From Deinococcus marmoris DSM 12784 (GTDB taxonomy: Bacteria; Deinococcota; Deinococci; Deinococcales; Deinococcaceae), in NCBI RefSeq assembly GCF_000701405.1, contig NZ_JNIV01000016.1:1-56583 (forward strand): a stretch of DNA of 56,583 nt, given 5' to 3'. Shown here piece after piece: positions 34,228-48,957 of this stretch (the first letter of the stretch is position 1; each line of letters starts with the position of its first letter). The notes under the pieces were generated by a model, which had not been told where the DNA came from, searched no databases, and saw only the letters and a program-made list of their open reading frames with translations. The position numbers and the translations under genes were made by a program.

Positions 34228-36099
34228 TCAGTGTGGGCGGCTGGCCGTTTCTGGTCTGTCGCTGGGCGATTCGTGTGTAGGTGGCGCGGCAGCGGACAGC
34301 CAACCGTCGTGGCGGGCCAGGATCAGGCTGAAGCCCGGCCCACGTGTCACGGTCAGGTCTTGCAGATTCAGTGCCGGATGCCCGGGCAGCAGCGCCGTCC
34401 ACTGCCCACGGAAATCGCGGCGCAGGGTCACGGCCCGCGCGCCGAAGTGCAGGGTCAGCGGGGGATCGTCGCGCAGTTCCACGCACAGGGCGGTGCCGTC
34501 TTCGGGCAGGTCCACCCGGCTGTGACGCAGGGCGCTGGGTGGGGTTTCCAGGTGATGCGCGGCCACCATGAGTGCGGCGGCCAGATGCCCGGTCAGGGGG
34601 CCATTCAGGCCCAGGGGCTGCGCTGCGTCGTGGATGGCCTGCTGGATGCCCGGAGTGCTTCTCTGGGCCAGCAGTCCGCACAGGATCTCGGCCCCCTTGC
34701 GGGCGAAGTTGTGCAGTGCGTCCGGGGCAGCCCCGGCATAGCGGGCCGCGCTGCTGGCCGACACCGAGTCCGCATCGACCCGGCCCACGCGCAGCAGTTG
34801 AGCGGCGGCGCGGGTCAGGCGCAGCGCCGCGTAGTCATTGGCGGGGTCCAGCAGCAGCGCGATCACGCGGCCCAGTGAGGTCAGCCGGGTCAGGTCTTCC
34901 TGCGGCCCGCTCTGGGCGCGCAGCAGCAGATACGAGCCGCTCACGAACGCCCGCAGTCGGGTCTGCGGCAGCTCCAGCGTCAGGCAGCGTTCGGTGGCCT
35001 CGGCGTGGGGCCGCAGCAGCGCGATCTGTTCCCCGGCCTGAAGCTGCCACTGCGTGCCCAGCGACTGCCAGCGGAAGTCGGTGCCGCGCCAGTGGGTGCC
35101 CTCGCCGCCGGGAAGCCGGATCATCAGTTCGCTGGCGGCGTCGTCAGGAGTGTCCAGAGCGGTGCCCGGCTGGGCGGCGTACAGCACGCTGTGCTGGGGA
35201 ACGCCGCCCAGGGTGGTCTGCGGGCCACTGTTCAGCAGCGGCTCCAGGCTGTGTGCCAGCGCCCGCGCGGCCTCACGGATGGCCGGACGCTCACGCGGGT
35301 CCCTGGGGGCCGGATGCAGGGTTCGCAGCGCCTGGATCAGCGTGTCCCTGGCCTGCGGGGCCAGCGGCTCGCGCCCGGCGGCCTCCACCCTGGCCTGCAA
35401 GACGTCCTCATCCGGGTGGCGCGGAAAGGGCACCTCGTGAACCTGCGAGAGGGCCAGTTCCAGCCGCCCGCGTCCATCCGCTTGCACCAGCAGGGCGACG
35501 ACGGCCTCGGTCAGCACCTGCAAGACCTGGGGATTGTCCAGATCGGTCAGGGGATCGCGCACGGCAGGCACCGGGAAAGACACCTGCCCGGCCAGCCCCG
35601 CCTGTCCGGCCCGCTCGGCATTTTCCAGCGCGGTGTACAGCACCCGCAGAGTCAGCAGGCTGGGTTCGCGTTGCCAGATGGGCAAGTAAGCGCGCAGGGT
35701 GGCGTGGGCCGCGTCCCCCCAGGCCAGCAGATGCAGCTCCTGCCACGCCCGCGACTCGGCGGACTCGCCCCCCAGCGGAGCGTCCCACAGGGTGGGCGGC
35801 GGCGGCACGGTGGCAGGCTCGGGCTGCTGTAGGGGCCGGGCCGATTTGCGGTGGGCCAGGTATTCCCGGTCCGCTTCCAGCAGTCTTCGGTGCAGGGCCG
35901 CCTCCAGCGGAGCGCCCAGCAGTTCCTCCCGCAGGTCCGCCAGCGAGCGCCGCCCGCCGCGCGGCACCCTGCCCTGAAGGGTATCGGCCACCCGGTACTC
36001 GTACAGTTCCACCAGTTCGGCCCAGCGTTCCCCGCCCGCCCCTGAACGGGTCACGGCCTCGCCAGCTTGTGGGCTGTGCCCCGGAGAATTGCGTGTCAT
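34228..36099 (-). CDS. Large protein of unknown function
   Basis: A 623-residue, Ala/Leu/Arg-rich, mostly helical soluble protein; no signal peptide, membrane helix or catalytic motif was recognised. The N-terminal 100 residues are charged, with a Pro-rich linker (PEPATVPPPPT), then helical repeats of varied length. The last 150 residues look like beta strands (LCVELRDDPPLTLHFGARAVTLRRDF). The ATG at 36099 is used; a TTG at 36144 would add 15 residues. Codon use matches the chromosome, so this is probably a genus-level orphan and not recent foreign DNA. Confidence 0.65.
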   Translation of the reverse strand: MTRNSPGHSPQAGEAVTRSGAGGERWAELVELYEYRVADTLQGRVPRGGRRSLADLREELLGAPLEAALHRRLLEADREYLAHRKSARPLQQPEPATVPPPPTLWDAPLGGESAESRAWQELHLLAWGDAAHATLRAYLPIWQREPSLLTLRVLYTALENAERAGQAGLAGQVSFPVPAVRDPLTDLDNPQVLQVLTEAVVALLVQADGRGRLELALSQVHEVPFPRHPDEDVLQARVEAAGREPLAPQARDTLIQALRTLHPAPRDPRERPAIREAARALAHSLEPLLNSGPQTTLGGVPQHSVLYAAQPGTALDTPDDAASELMIRLPGGEGTHWRGTDFRWQSLGTQWQLQAGEQIALLRPHAEATERCLTLELPQTRLRAFVSGSYLLLRAQSGPQEDLTRLTSLGRVIALLLDPANDYAALRLTRAAAQLLRVGRVDADSVSASSAARYAGAAPDALHNFARKGAEILCGLLAQRSTPGIQQAIHDAAQPLGLNGPLTGHLAAALMVAAHHLETPPSALRHSRVDLPEDGTALCVELRDDPPLTLHFGARAVTLRRDFRGQWTALLPGHPALNLQDLTVTRGPGFSLILARHDGWLSAAAPPTHESPSDRPETASRPH

Positions 36100-36326
36100 A
36101 CGCCGGTCCAGAGGGTTCGGCTCCCGGCTGTGGCCCCGGCGCAAAGAGCATGTGCAACGGCTTCCCGCATCTTGCCCCTACTATGCACCGAAGGGTCATA
36201 CAAAATACTGTCCGGGTTGTGGGTCAACTTCCGGCCCTGCCCTGTGGCCCAGGCAGGTCCGAAGGGTTTCTTGAGTTGGGGAGACAACACACCTTCTCCT
36301 CGCGGTGCGGGGTGGCACGGTGGGGC

Positions 36327-36668
36327 ATGGCTGACATCGACCTCTCCATCCCCAAAAAAGTTCAGAGCAACGCCAGAAAAGCGCTGGAACTGCGCGACGA
36401 ACACGGCTTCGGCGGCACCGAGGTCGGCGAACACATGGCCGATCAACTTGCAGGAGGCGGTCAATTGACCGAGGACGAGGTGCGCCACGTTTCCCAGTAT
36501 TTCCCGCGCCACGCCGGGGACAATCTGGACGAGACTGGTCAGGGCAATGAGAAGCCTTCGCGTGGGTACATCGCGTGGATGCTGTGGGGCGGAGATGAAG
36601 GTAGAAAGTGGAGCGAGGGCGTGGTAAAAAAGCTGGACGAGCGGGATGAGAAGGCGAAGAACGGCTGA
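36327..36668 (+). CDS. Small conserved protein, GGTEVG / IAWMLWGGDEG type
   Basis: A 113-residue hydrophilic protein. Segments NARKALELRDEHGFGGTEVG and GYIAWMLWGGDEGRKW form a module I have seen described in phage-derived structural or accessory proteins and as a stand-alone protein in bacteria. Function unknown. The ATG at 36327 starts the conserved part; the longer open frame upstream is noise from the opposite gene. It converges with obg, with a shared hairpin terminator between. Confidence 0.7.
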   Translation: MADIDLSIPKKVQSNARKALELRDEHGFGGTEVGEHMADQLAGGGQLTEDEVRHVSQYFPRHAGDNLDETGQGNEKPSRGYIAWMLWGGDEGRKWSEGVVKKLDERDEKAKNG

Positions 36669-36686
36669 GCAGGGCGAAAAACAAGC

Positions 36687-36719
36687 GGGGGCTGGAGCGT
36701 TCGATTCGCCCCAGCCCCC
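36687..36719. terminator. Hairpin terminator between convergent genes
   Basis: GGGGGCTGG (36687-36695) pairs with CCAGCCCCC (36711-36719). There is no long T-tract, but the stem is strong and sits exactly between the gene ends at 36668 and 36734. Confidence 0.6.
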
Positions 36720-36733
36720 ACTATGTTTCATGG

Positions 36734-38074
36734 TCAGTTCTTCTCGGCCTCGTCGTCGAAATATTCAAAGCGGAAGCTGCCGATTTCCACAGTGTCGCCC
36801 TCGCGCGCCCCGGCCCGCCGCAGGGCGGCATACAGCCCCTGGCGCTTGAACACCCCACCCAGGTACTCGGCGGCGTCTTCCATGTAGCGCGTGAAACGTG
36901 CGATACGTGCCTCGAATCCCCCGCCCTGAACTTCCCACACACGCTCGTTCTCGCCCGTGGTCACGATGCCCACGCCTCTGGCGGGTGCGTCTTCGCGGAA
37001 GGTCACGGTCAGTCCTTCCTCGCGCACCTCGTCGGACTCGATTTCCAGGGCGTTCTTCTGCGCCCACAGTTCGCGGTCTGGCATCATCTGGAACAGCGTT
37101 TCGCGCAGCATATCCAGCCCGTTGCCTTCCTTTGCACTCACGCGCAGCACGGGCAGGCCAAATTCGGCCAGCTCGTCTTCCACCATCACGCTCAGGTCTT
37201 CGTCAACCAGTTCCACCTTGTTCAGGGCGATCAGGGCGATGTTTTCCAGCAGGACGGCGTCATAGGCGCGCAGCTCAGCCTGAAGCTGGCGCAGTTCCTC
37301 CACCGGGTTGCGGGTCACGTCCAGCACGTACACAAGCACGCGCGTGCGGCTGATGTGGCGCAGGAATTCCAGTCCCAGCCCCTTGCCCTCGCTGGCCCCC
37401 TCGATGATGCCGGGAATGTCGGCCAGCGTGAAGCGCTCCTCGATCTGGGTGCCGTGTTCATCGCGCCGGTCCACCACACCCAGAATGGGCGAGAGGGTGG
37501 TGAACGGGTACTCGGCAATGGCCGGATTGGCCCGCGAGAGGGCCGCCAGCAGGCTGCTTTTGCCCGCGTTGGGATAGCCCACCAGCCCCACGTCCGCGAT
37601 CAGGCGCAGTTCCAGGCGCACCCGGCGCTTTTGCCCCGGCGTGCCCAGCTCGGCAAAGCGGGGGGCCTGCCGCGTGCTGCTGGCAAAGGTGCTGTTGCCG
37701 CGTCCGCCGTAGCCACCGCGTGCAATCACCTTTTCCTGGCCCACGCGGATCAGATCGGCGATGACCTTGCCGCTGTCCTCGTCGAAGGCGGTGGTGCCCA
37801 CGGGCACATCGATGTAGATGTCTTCGCCGTCGCTGCCCTGCCGCAACCGGCCCTCGCCGTACGCGCCGTTGGAACCCTTGAACTTGCGGCGGCCCAGCAA
37901 TCGTTCCAGCGACTCCACGCCCTCGATGGCCCGCAGGATGATGCTGCCCCCGCGTCCGCCGTGGCCGCCGTCCGGCCCGCCCTTTTCCATGTATTTGGCC
38001 CGGTGGAAACTCATCGCGCCGTCGCCACCATTGCCCGCATTGACCTCAATATTCAGTACATCCCGAAACGCCAC
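36734..38074 (-). CDS. obg: GTPase Obg (CgtA)
   Basis: Ribosome-associated GTPase of 446 residues, needed for late large-subunit assembly and stress response. The glycine-rich Obg fold covers about 1-156 ([13 protein letters not shown]), the G domain follows with GYPNAGKSS (166-174), the switch [10 protein letters not shown] and NKVELVD, and the OCT domain forms the C-terminus. The start is the GTG at 38074, which has AAGGAG 7 nt in front; this gives the conserved start [11 protein letters not shown]. Confidence 0.96.
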   Translation of the reverse strand: MAFRDVLNIEVNAGNGGDGAMSFHRAKYMEKGGPDGGHGGRGGSIILRAIEGVESLERLLGRRKFKGSNGAYGEGRLRQGSDGEDIYIDVPVGTTAFDEDSGKVIADLIRVGQEKVIARGGYGGRGNSTFASSTRQAPRFAELGTPGQKRRVRLELRLIADVGLVGYPNAGKSSLLAALSRANPAIAEYPFTTLSPILGVVDRRDEHGTQIEERFTLADIPGIIEGASEGKGLGLEFLRHISRTRVLVYVLDVTRNPVEELRQLQAELRAYDAVLLENIALIALNKVELVDEDLSVMVEDELAEFGLPVLRVSAKEGNGLDMLRETLFQMMPDRELWAQKNALEIESDEVREEGLTVTFREDAPARGVGIVTTGENERVWEVQGGGFEARIARFTRYMEDAAEYLGGVFKRQGLYAALRRAGAREGDTVEIGSFRFEYFDDEAEKN

Positions 38075-38252
38075 AACCCAACTCCTTTGCACGGTTTCAA
38101 ACCCGGTAAAAACCGGTCTGACCGTCTATCCGCAGCCCTCAGCGCCCTCATGCCCGCATCTGGTGCGGACGCGGCGCTGGGACCGCAACATCAAAGCAGA
38201 GCTTATCAGGCGGCAGGGAGATGGGGGGGAGGGTGCAGGACAATTGGGCGAG

Positions 38253-38473
38253 TGGGATGAATGGGTGGCTGCCACGGCTTAACCCCTCTGCTCCGCAGCT
38301 TTGCAAGTCCGCCCCTCCGGGGCATCTCCCCTTAGAAGGGAGGCAAGGAGATGGCGTGTGGCACGACAAATCGCGCCTCTTTGCTCCCTTTGAGGGGAGC
38401 TGGCAGCGAAGCTGACTGGCTGGCACAGCTCCGCAGGAGAGGGGTTAACCGTGGCAGCCACCCATTCATCCCA
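38253..38473. mobile_element. 221-bp inverted-repeat (MITE-like) element between obg and uvrA
   Basis: A 37-base left arm (38253-38289) and a 36-base right arm (38438-38473) are inverted copies of each other with one base inserted. The inside contains more small palindromes such as CATCTCC...GGAGATG. There is no transposase gene and no clear target duplication. The architecture fits a non-autonomous element or a very long hairpin. The rest of the 590-bp obg-uvrA gap holds the uvrA control region listed separately; no gene is seen. Confidence 0.65.
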
Positions 38474-38585
38474 GCCGTCATTTACGCCAACCCCTGACGA
38501 CATTTAGAGTCCCTTTCCCGCCCTAGTTCCAACCCGCCCTGACCTGATAGAATATCCCGTTTCAGAGCGGAGGAGAGGCTATCCC

Positions 38586-38602
38586 TTACGCATTAGACAG
38601 AA
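38586..38602. promoter_or_regulatory. RDRM-like palindrome upstream of uvrA (candidate DdrO site)
   Basis: TTACGCATTAGACAGAA matches 11 of 17 positions of the radiation/desiccation response motif TTATGTCATTGACATAA; the right arm is 5 of 6. uvrA is a known member of this regulon in Deinococcus, where DdrO represses and the protease IrrE/PprI relieves repression after DNA damage. It lies 63 bp before the uvrA start codon. Confidence 0.55.
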
Positions 38603-38608
38603 TCTTGA

Positions 38609-38640
38609 GCGGCCTGATTTGACGTGCTGGCCGCGCTTTT
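38609..38640 (+). terminator. Terminator-like hairpin in the uvrA leader
   Basis: GCGGCC (38609-38614) pairs with GGCCGC (38629-38634), then GCTTTT. TTGACG (38619-38624), lying in the loop, is 17 bp from TTAAAA (38642-38647), so it could alternatively be part of a promoter. Confidence 0.4.
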
Positions 38641-38664
38641 CTTAAAAGTCAAGGAGCGATCCTC

Positions 38665-41699
<3,035 letters not shown>

Positions 41700-41703
<4 letters not shown>

Positions 41704-42470
41704 CCAAACCGCCCGCGCCCGAGCAGTCTGATCCGCACCCTGAAGCTGTCCAGCCGACGGGGGGGCAGGCGGCGTCTGAAGTCACCTCCTCGGCGGCGGC
41801 AGACGTGGACCGGACGGTGGTGGCGCGGCCCCCTGCGGACGCTGCGGTCAACCTGTCGAAACCTTCCGGCGGGGAAGCGGACGTGGGACGCCCGTCGCCC
41901 GCCCGCGCCGCGCCGCCGCTGACCCCCCTGCCCAGCCGGACCGAGGAGGAGCGCCCGCACCGCGCCCGCTTTCTGACCTTCCTGCGGCTGCTGGGCGGCT
42001 GGGCGGTGCTGGGCGTGCTGGCCTACGCCATGTGGACCCCCGGTGAGTGGCAGAACAGCCTGCTGGTGTGGGTCTTCCTGGTGATCCTGGCCGACGAGTT
42101 CGGCGGGTGGTTCGGCTACCTGGGGCTGCTGCTGGGTGGACTGGGCTACTTCAGCCCCTCGGTTCCCCCGGCGCAGTGGCTGATCATTCTGCCGCTGGTG
42201 GGCGGCGCGCTGATGGCCTTGCTGCTGGTCAAGCATTCCGGGGGGGTGCTGGTGTTGCCCTTTGCCGGGCTGCTGTTCGCCGGAACGCTGCTGGCGGTGG
42301 CCCGCTTCGGTCCCAAGTTCGATCCCACCCTGAAACTGCCCTCCAACGACACGTTCCTGCGCTCGGCCCTGATCGCCATGCTGGCGGGGCTGGCCTTTAG
42401 CCTCGTGCGTCAACTGATCGGGCTGTGGCTGCGGCGGCGGCAAGGTGGGCGCGCGGGTGTTCCCGCCTGA
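41700..42470 (+). CDS. Membrane protein of unknown function
   Basis: A 256-residue protein coupled to uvrA by an ATGA overlap. Residues 1-90 are a Pro/Ala-rich, probably disordered cytoplasmic tail; about 93-245 contain five hydrophobic segments (for example LLGGWAVLGVLAYAMW, SLLVWVFLVILADEFGG and MLAGLAFSLVRQLIGLW). No transport motif is seen. The overlap means it is made with UvrA, but a repair role is only a guess. Confidence 0.75.
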
Positions 42471-42534
42471 TCCTCCCCCTGCATTCCCCCTGCATTGAAG
42501 GACATGCGCCCGGACACGCCTCATTTCCGGGCGC

Positions 42535-42540
42535 TAAACT
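42535..42540 (+). promoter_or_regulatory. -10-like hexamer before the DsbA-like gene
   Basis: TAAACT lies 9 nt before the ATG at 42550, with no ribosome-binding site. Confidence 0.4.
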
Positions 42541-42549
42541 TTGGGCCAT

Positions 42550-43257
42550 ATGACCAGACTTCAGGGAAACAACCCCAACCGAATCATCCTGGTGGTCGGC
42601 ACGCTGATCGCCGCCGCACTGATTGCCCTCGCCCTTTTTGCCGTCCGCGACAAGCCGGCTGCTGGCGCGGGCCTCAGCGGCGACTTCAAGCTGGAGGGCG
42701 TGCCGTTTATCGGGCAGGCAGATGCGCCCGTCAGTATTGTCACCATCGAGGATTTCAAGTGCCCGGTGTGCAAGCAGTTCACCGAGAACATCGAGCCGGA
42801 GCTGAAGACCAAGTACGTGGATACCGGCAAGGCCAGAATGTACACCCTGATCTGGCCCTTCCTGGCCGAGAACGCCCGCCTGCCCACCGACGACAGCAAG
42901 CTGGCCGGGCAGGCCGCCCTGTGCGTCTTTGACGACGGTGGCAGCGCCGCCTTCGAGTCGTTCAAGAACATCGTCTTCCGCGCGCAGGGCGATGAATCCA
43001 CCGTGTGGGCCACAAAGACCCGTCTCAAGGAACTGGCGAGCAACGTCGAGGGCATCGACCAGACCAAGTTCGCCGGTTGCCTGGACACCGACGCCACCGC
43101 CGCCCGCGTGGACGCCATGGAAAAGCAGGCGGTGGACGCAGGCGTGAACTCGACGCCCACCGTTTTCGTGAACGGCAAGCAGGTCCTCGCGGCCAGCGGT
43201 CAGGGCAGCTACTCGCCCGACGACATCGGCAAGGCCGTTGACGCCGCGCAGCAGTAA
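42550..43257 (+). CDS. DsbA-like thiol:disulfide oxidoreductase, membrane-anchored
   Basis: A 235-residue protein with one N-terminal membrane helix (about 11-32) and a periplasmic thioredoxin domain with the DsbA insertion. The active site is CPVC (71-74) in [12 protein letters not shown], and the cis-Pro loop is [10 protein letters not shown]. It should introduce disulfides into exported proteins. A TTG at 42541 is also in frame, but the ATG fits the hexamer. The next gene, 6 bp later, encodes the DsbB/BdbC-type partner that reoxidises it. Confidence 0.9.
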   Translation: MTRLQGNNPNRIILVVGTLIAAALIALALFAVRDKPAAGAGLSGDFKLEGVPFIGQADAPVSIVTIEDFKCPVCKQFTENIEPELKTKYVDTGKARMYTLIWPFLAENARLPTDDSKLAGQAALCVFDDGGSAAFESFKNIVFRAQGDESTVWATKTRLKELASNVEGIDQTKFAGCLDTDATAARVDAMEKQAVDAGVNSTPTVFVNGKQVLAASGQGSYSPDDIGKAVDAAQQ

Positions 43258-43263
43258 ACCCGC

Positions 43264-43704
43264 ATGATGACCCGCGACAACCGTCTGTATCTGGCCTGGC
43301 TGGTGGCCCTGGCCGCCACGCTGGGCAGCCTGTACTTCAGCGAGGTCCAGGGCTTCCGCCCCTGCGTGCTGTGCTGGTATCAGCGCATCGCCATGTATCC
43401 GCTGGCGGTCATTCTGGGCATCGCAGCGCTGGGCAGTGACCTGAAGGTTCGCCGCTACGTGCTGCCCCTGGCGGCGGTGGGCTGGGGGGTCGCCCTGATC
43501 CAGAACCTGGAAGACTGGAACGTCATTCCCACCCTCAAGGCGTGCAGCGCCCTGGTGGACCCCACCGTGGTGCCGTGCAACACCCCCTGGCCCATCTGGG
43601 GCGCGGGCGCACTGTCTGGCCTGAACACGGTCCTGACCATTCCTACCCTGAGCCTGATCGCCTTTACCCTGATCATCGGGCTGCTGAGCTGGCGCAGAAG
43701 CTGA
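43264..43704 (+). CDS. Disulfide bond formation protein, DsbB/BdbC family
   Basis: Four-helix membrane protein of 146 residues. Cys34-x-x-Cys37 in [15 protein letters not shown] is the quinone-side pair; Cys94 and Cys105 form the second pair on the periplasmic loop. It reoxidises the DsbA-like protein encoded just upstream and passes electrons to quinone. Length and motifs match BdbC-type proteins of non-enteric bacteria. Confidence 0.93.
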   Translation: MMTRDNRLYLAWLVALAATLGSLYFSEVQGFRPCVLCWYQRIAMYPLAVILGIAALGSDLKVRRYVLPLAAVGWGVALIQNLEDWNVIPTLKACSALVDPTVVPCNTPWPIWGAGALSGLNTVLTIPTLSLIAFTLIIGLLSWRRS

Positions 43705-43722
43705 GTCCGTATATCCTTCCTG

Positions 43723-43756
43723 AGCCACCGCGCATTTGTTGCCCGGTGGCTTTTTT
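43723..43756 (+). terminator. Terminator after the dsb pair
   Basis: GCCACCG (43724-43730) pairs with CGGTGGC (43744-43750), followed by six T. It ends only 12 nt before the GNAT gene's ATG. Confidence 0.9.
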
Positions 43757-43768
43757 CAGAGGTCATCC

Positions 43769-44578
43769 ATGAACACTTTCACCATTCAGCCCGCCACCGC
43801 CGAAACCCTGCCCGATCTCGTCGCCCTGATGGCTGACCGGGAGGAAGCAGCCAGACGCCTGAACTTCATGCGCGAACGCCTCTCGGGGGGCCAGCTCAAG
43901 CTGGAGCAGACGCTGATCCTGCGCTCGGAGCGGGGGGTGGAGGGCCACGCGGTGATCAATGCCGTGCCGCAGATTCCAGTCTTTCCAAACCTCCGGGCCG
44001 ATGCGCCGGAGGAGGCGATCATCGCACTGGCCCAGGCGATCCGGGCGCAAGCTGGACCCGAACAGCGGCTCCTTCTCGACGATAATCTTGCCCCGCTCCT
44101 TGCTGCGCCGTTCGAGGCTGCCGGGTGGGTACTGAACAGTCGGCACGTGATGTATGAAACCGACCTACGCGCCCGCTCCTATCCGCTGGACCCGCAGGCG
44201 CAGACCGTGGACGCGGATCAACCCGACATCCGCGAAGCGCTGGACCAGCTTGGTCAGCCGGACCTTGACCCCTCAGAGGACTGGACGCTGATCACGCTGC
44301 CTGACAAATATGGGTTGCCCGCCGCTCTGGGCGCAGTCGGCCCCGGCGGACGCCCGGACACCGCCAGCATCAACCTGATCGGCGTGCTGTCGCCGTCTCG
44401 TGGACAGGGCCTGGGCACACGCCTGCACGGGCATCTGCTGGCGCTGGCGGCGCGGCAATTCGCCAGCCATGCTGGCGGTACGGAAGCGGACAATGGGGCC
44501 ATGCGGCGCATTTTCGACAAGCACGGCTCACGGCTGGTGGCGACGCAGATGTATTTCGTGCAGGGCAGTCAGGGCTGA
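43769..44578 (+). CDS. GNAT-family N-acetyltransferase
   Basis: A 269-residue protein with two GNAT-like halves. The second contains the acetyl-CoA-binding pattern LIGVLSPSRGQGLGTRLHGHLL (about 205-226), with GLGT as the pyrophosphate loop, and later EADNGAMRRIFDKHG. The first half looks degenerate. The start codon lies only 12 nt behind a strong terminator, so its promoter must be inside the dsb transcript or transcription reads through. The acceptor substrate is unknown. Confidence 0.85.
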   Translation: MNTFTIQPATAETLPDLVALMADREEAARRLNFMRERLSGGQLKLEQTLILRSERGVEGHAVINAVPQIPVFPNLRADAPEEAIIALAQAIRAQAGPEQRLLLDDNLAPLLAAPFEAAGWVLNSRHVMYETDLRARSYPLDPQAQTVDADQPDIREALDQLGQPDLDPSEDWTLITLPDKYGLPAALGAVGPGGRPDTASINLIGVLSPSRGQGLGTRLHGHLLALAARQFASHAGGTEADNGAMRRIFDKHGSRLVATQMYFVQGSQG

Positions 44579-44590
44579 ACGGCCCAGCAC

Positions 44591-44620
44591 AAAAAAGCCC
44601 TCTCCACGCGGAAGAGGGCT
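44591..44620 (-). terminator. Terminator of the HRDC protein gene
   Basis: AGCCCTCT (44596-44603) pairs with AGAGGGCT (44613-44620); on the minus strand it is followed by six T. Shares AAAAAAGCCCTCTCC with the terminator at 23780. Confidence 0.85.
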
Positions 44621-44639
44621 GGCGGGTCAGGATTTCAGC

Positions 44640-46439
<1,800 letters not shown>

Positions 46440-46615
46440 GCGCCCTATTGTGCCGCACGCGCGGCTGTGGGGCTGCATGTCCGCAGGGCCGGGCGGGCCA
46501 CAACTGGGACCACGGGTGAACTGCGGACCACGCCGCAGACGCCTCCCTACCGCGCCCCGCCTTACAAACGCCCACCTGTCCACGCGCCATGCTGTACGCA
46601 TACGGAGGTCACGAC

Positions 46616-47827
<1,212 letters not shown>

Positions 47828-47836
47828 GGTTTGGAG

Positions 47837-47878
47837 GGAAGAGGGCGGTGGGCATTCTCGCCTGCCGCCCTCTCTTCC
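47837..47878. terminator. Terminator between convergent genes
   Basis: GGAAGAGGGCGG (47837-47848) pairs with CCGCCCTCTCTTCC (47865-47878) with a 2-nt bulge. It serves the VWA and DinB-like genes from both sides. Confidence 0.75.
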
Positions 47879-47907
47879 GGTCTATTGGTGTTCTGGTGCT
47901 GTCCCCG

Positions 47908-48360
47908 CTATCCCATCTTCACGAACATTGGCGGCTGGACGCCCACCATTCGGGCCATCATCCAGACCTGGCCCTTGTGGTGGACCTCGTGTGTGGTGAC
48001 CATGTCCAGCAGGGCGCGGACGGGCATCTCCCGGCCCCCGAAGGCGGGGACGCGGCGGTCCAGATCGGCGTCGTTCATGCCCTCTATGGCGCTGACGGCG
48101 GTCTCGTGCGTGTCGCGCAGCCGCTGGCGGGCTTCGTCCAGGCTGGTGCTGGCCGGGGCCGGTGCGCCCATGCCCTCGCCCGCAATCAGGCCCATGAACC
48201 GGGTCAGGCTGCCCGACAGGTGATCGGCCAGCCCGATGAAGCTCATCCCACCGTCCCACGCAGCAAACTTGCCCTGATCCTCGGGCAGCATGTCGTAGAG
48301 GTCAAGGAGAGCCGAGCGGTTGGCGGTGAACTGGCGTGCGTGGTGGCTGGCCTGTGACAT
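47908..48360 (-). CDS. DinB/YfiT-family putative metal-dependent protein
   Basis: A 150-residue four-helix-bundle protein of the DinB superfamily, which is expanded in Deinococcus. The metal-binding histidines are visible: His47 in LADHLSG, and His124 and His128 in THEVHHKGQ. Some members are damage-induced, others are thiol-dependent transferases; the role here is unknown. TATGCT sits 6 nt before the ATG on the minus strand. This is the last chromosomal gene before the tRNA remnant. Confidence 0.88.
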   Translation of the reverse strand: MSQASHHARQFTANRSALLDLYDMLPEDQGKFAAWDGGMSFIGLADHLSGSLTRFMGLIAGEGMGAPAPASTSLDEARQRLRDTHETAVSAIEGMNDADLDRRVPAFGGREMPVRALLDMVTTHEVHHKGQVWMMARMVGVQPPMFVKMG

Positions 48361-48366
48361 GGGGAG

Positions 48367-48372
48367 AGCATA
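48367..48372 (-). promoter_or_regulatory. -10-like hexamer before the DinB-like gene
   Basis: TATGCT on the minus strand followed by 6 nt and ATG; identical in sequence to the hexamers at 14208 and 16326. Confidence 0.5.
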
Positions 48373-48452
48373 GCGCCCAGCCAGTTGTGCCCGGCGTGAG
48401 TCTGGAAGGTGCAGGCGAGAACGTCTATTACGTGCGTCCTGCCGTACTGGAC

Positions 48453-48479
48453 AAAAAAAACTCCGCCAGAGACGGAGTT
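48453..48479 (-). terminator. Terminator of the original tRNA-Lys gene
   Basis: AACTCCG (48459-48465), loop of 7, CGGAGTT (48473-48479); on the minus strand the stem is followed by eight T. It lies 4 bp after the tRNA CCA end, so this side is the native chromosome. Confidence 0.9.
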
Positions 48480-48483
48480 GTGT

Positions 48484-48532
48484 TGGTGGATCGCCTCGGA
48501 CTTGAACCGAGAACCCGCTGATTAAAAGTCAG
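48484..48532 (-). tRNA. tRNA-Lys(TTT) 3' half only; attachment site
   Basis: On the minus strand the sequence CTGACTTTTAATCAG gives an anticodon arm with TTT, followed by the variable loop, the T arm CTCGG-TTCAAGT-CCGAG, the acceptor strand GCGATCC, discriminator A and an encoded CCA. The 5' half (acceptor, D arm) is missing: bases before CTGA read TATATA and base 27 no longer fits the stem. This is the duplicated 3' end left by a site-specific integrase; the intact tRNA is expected at the far end of the element. Confidence 0.88.
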
Positions 48533-48957
48533 TATATAAAATAAACTGCTTTGAAAAGCACTCTAAGGATGTTGTCCAGCACATCTTTTCTCCACAGGCG
48601 GTCAATTCGCTCATCCGGTGAAGCTGACCCGCCGTCACTGGGTTACACATCGGGTTCACCATCTGGGCCGACGCCCTAAGTGGTGCCCAGGGCATAGTCA
48701 GCGCGAGAAAGGCCAGCACTGGTTGGCCGCCTTCAGCATCGGCAGAGCCACACAACCCACCTGTGGAGCCTTTTTTGCTGTCCCACACAGTCAATAATGG
48801 TCATGGTCAGCAAACAGGATGTCTGCAACGCCGCCTCGCCAGTCCGTCTAGCTGGCGAACCCGTCCGAACCGATCCGTTCCAATCGGTACTTTATGCCTC
48901 CACACCCTCACCATGACGCGTAGGACGCGCGTCTGGACTTCTTGAAGGGGAAACACC
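48533..48957. other. Gene-free left end of the island; likely regulatory
   Basis: No credible gene in 425 bp. Two palindromes lie close to the operon start: ACCGAT (48869-48874) with ATCGGT (48883-48888), and GACGCG (48915-48920) with CGCGTC (48928-48933). They may be operator sites for the operon at 48958 or integrase/excisionase arm sites. Confidence 0.45.

Noticed and set aside
34572..36668. 698-codon plus-strand open frame
   Set aside because: Most of it is antisense to the 623-residue protein gene and has random Pro/Arg/Ala-rich composition. Only the last 113 codons, from 36327, look like a real protein.
48522..48794. 90-codon minus-strand frame ending inside the tRNA remnant
   Set aside because: No ribosome-binding site, no recognisable motif, and it runs across the integration junction. 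It could be a gene remnant, but nothing supports it.
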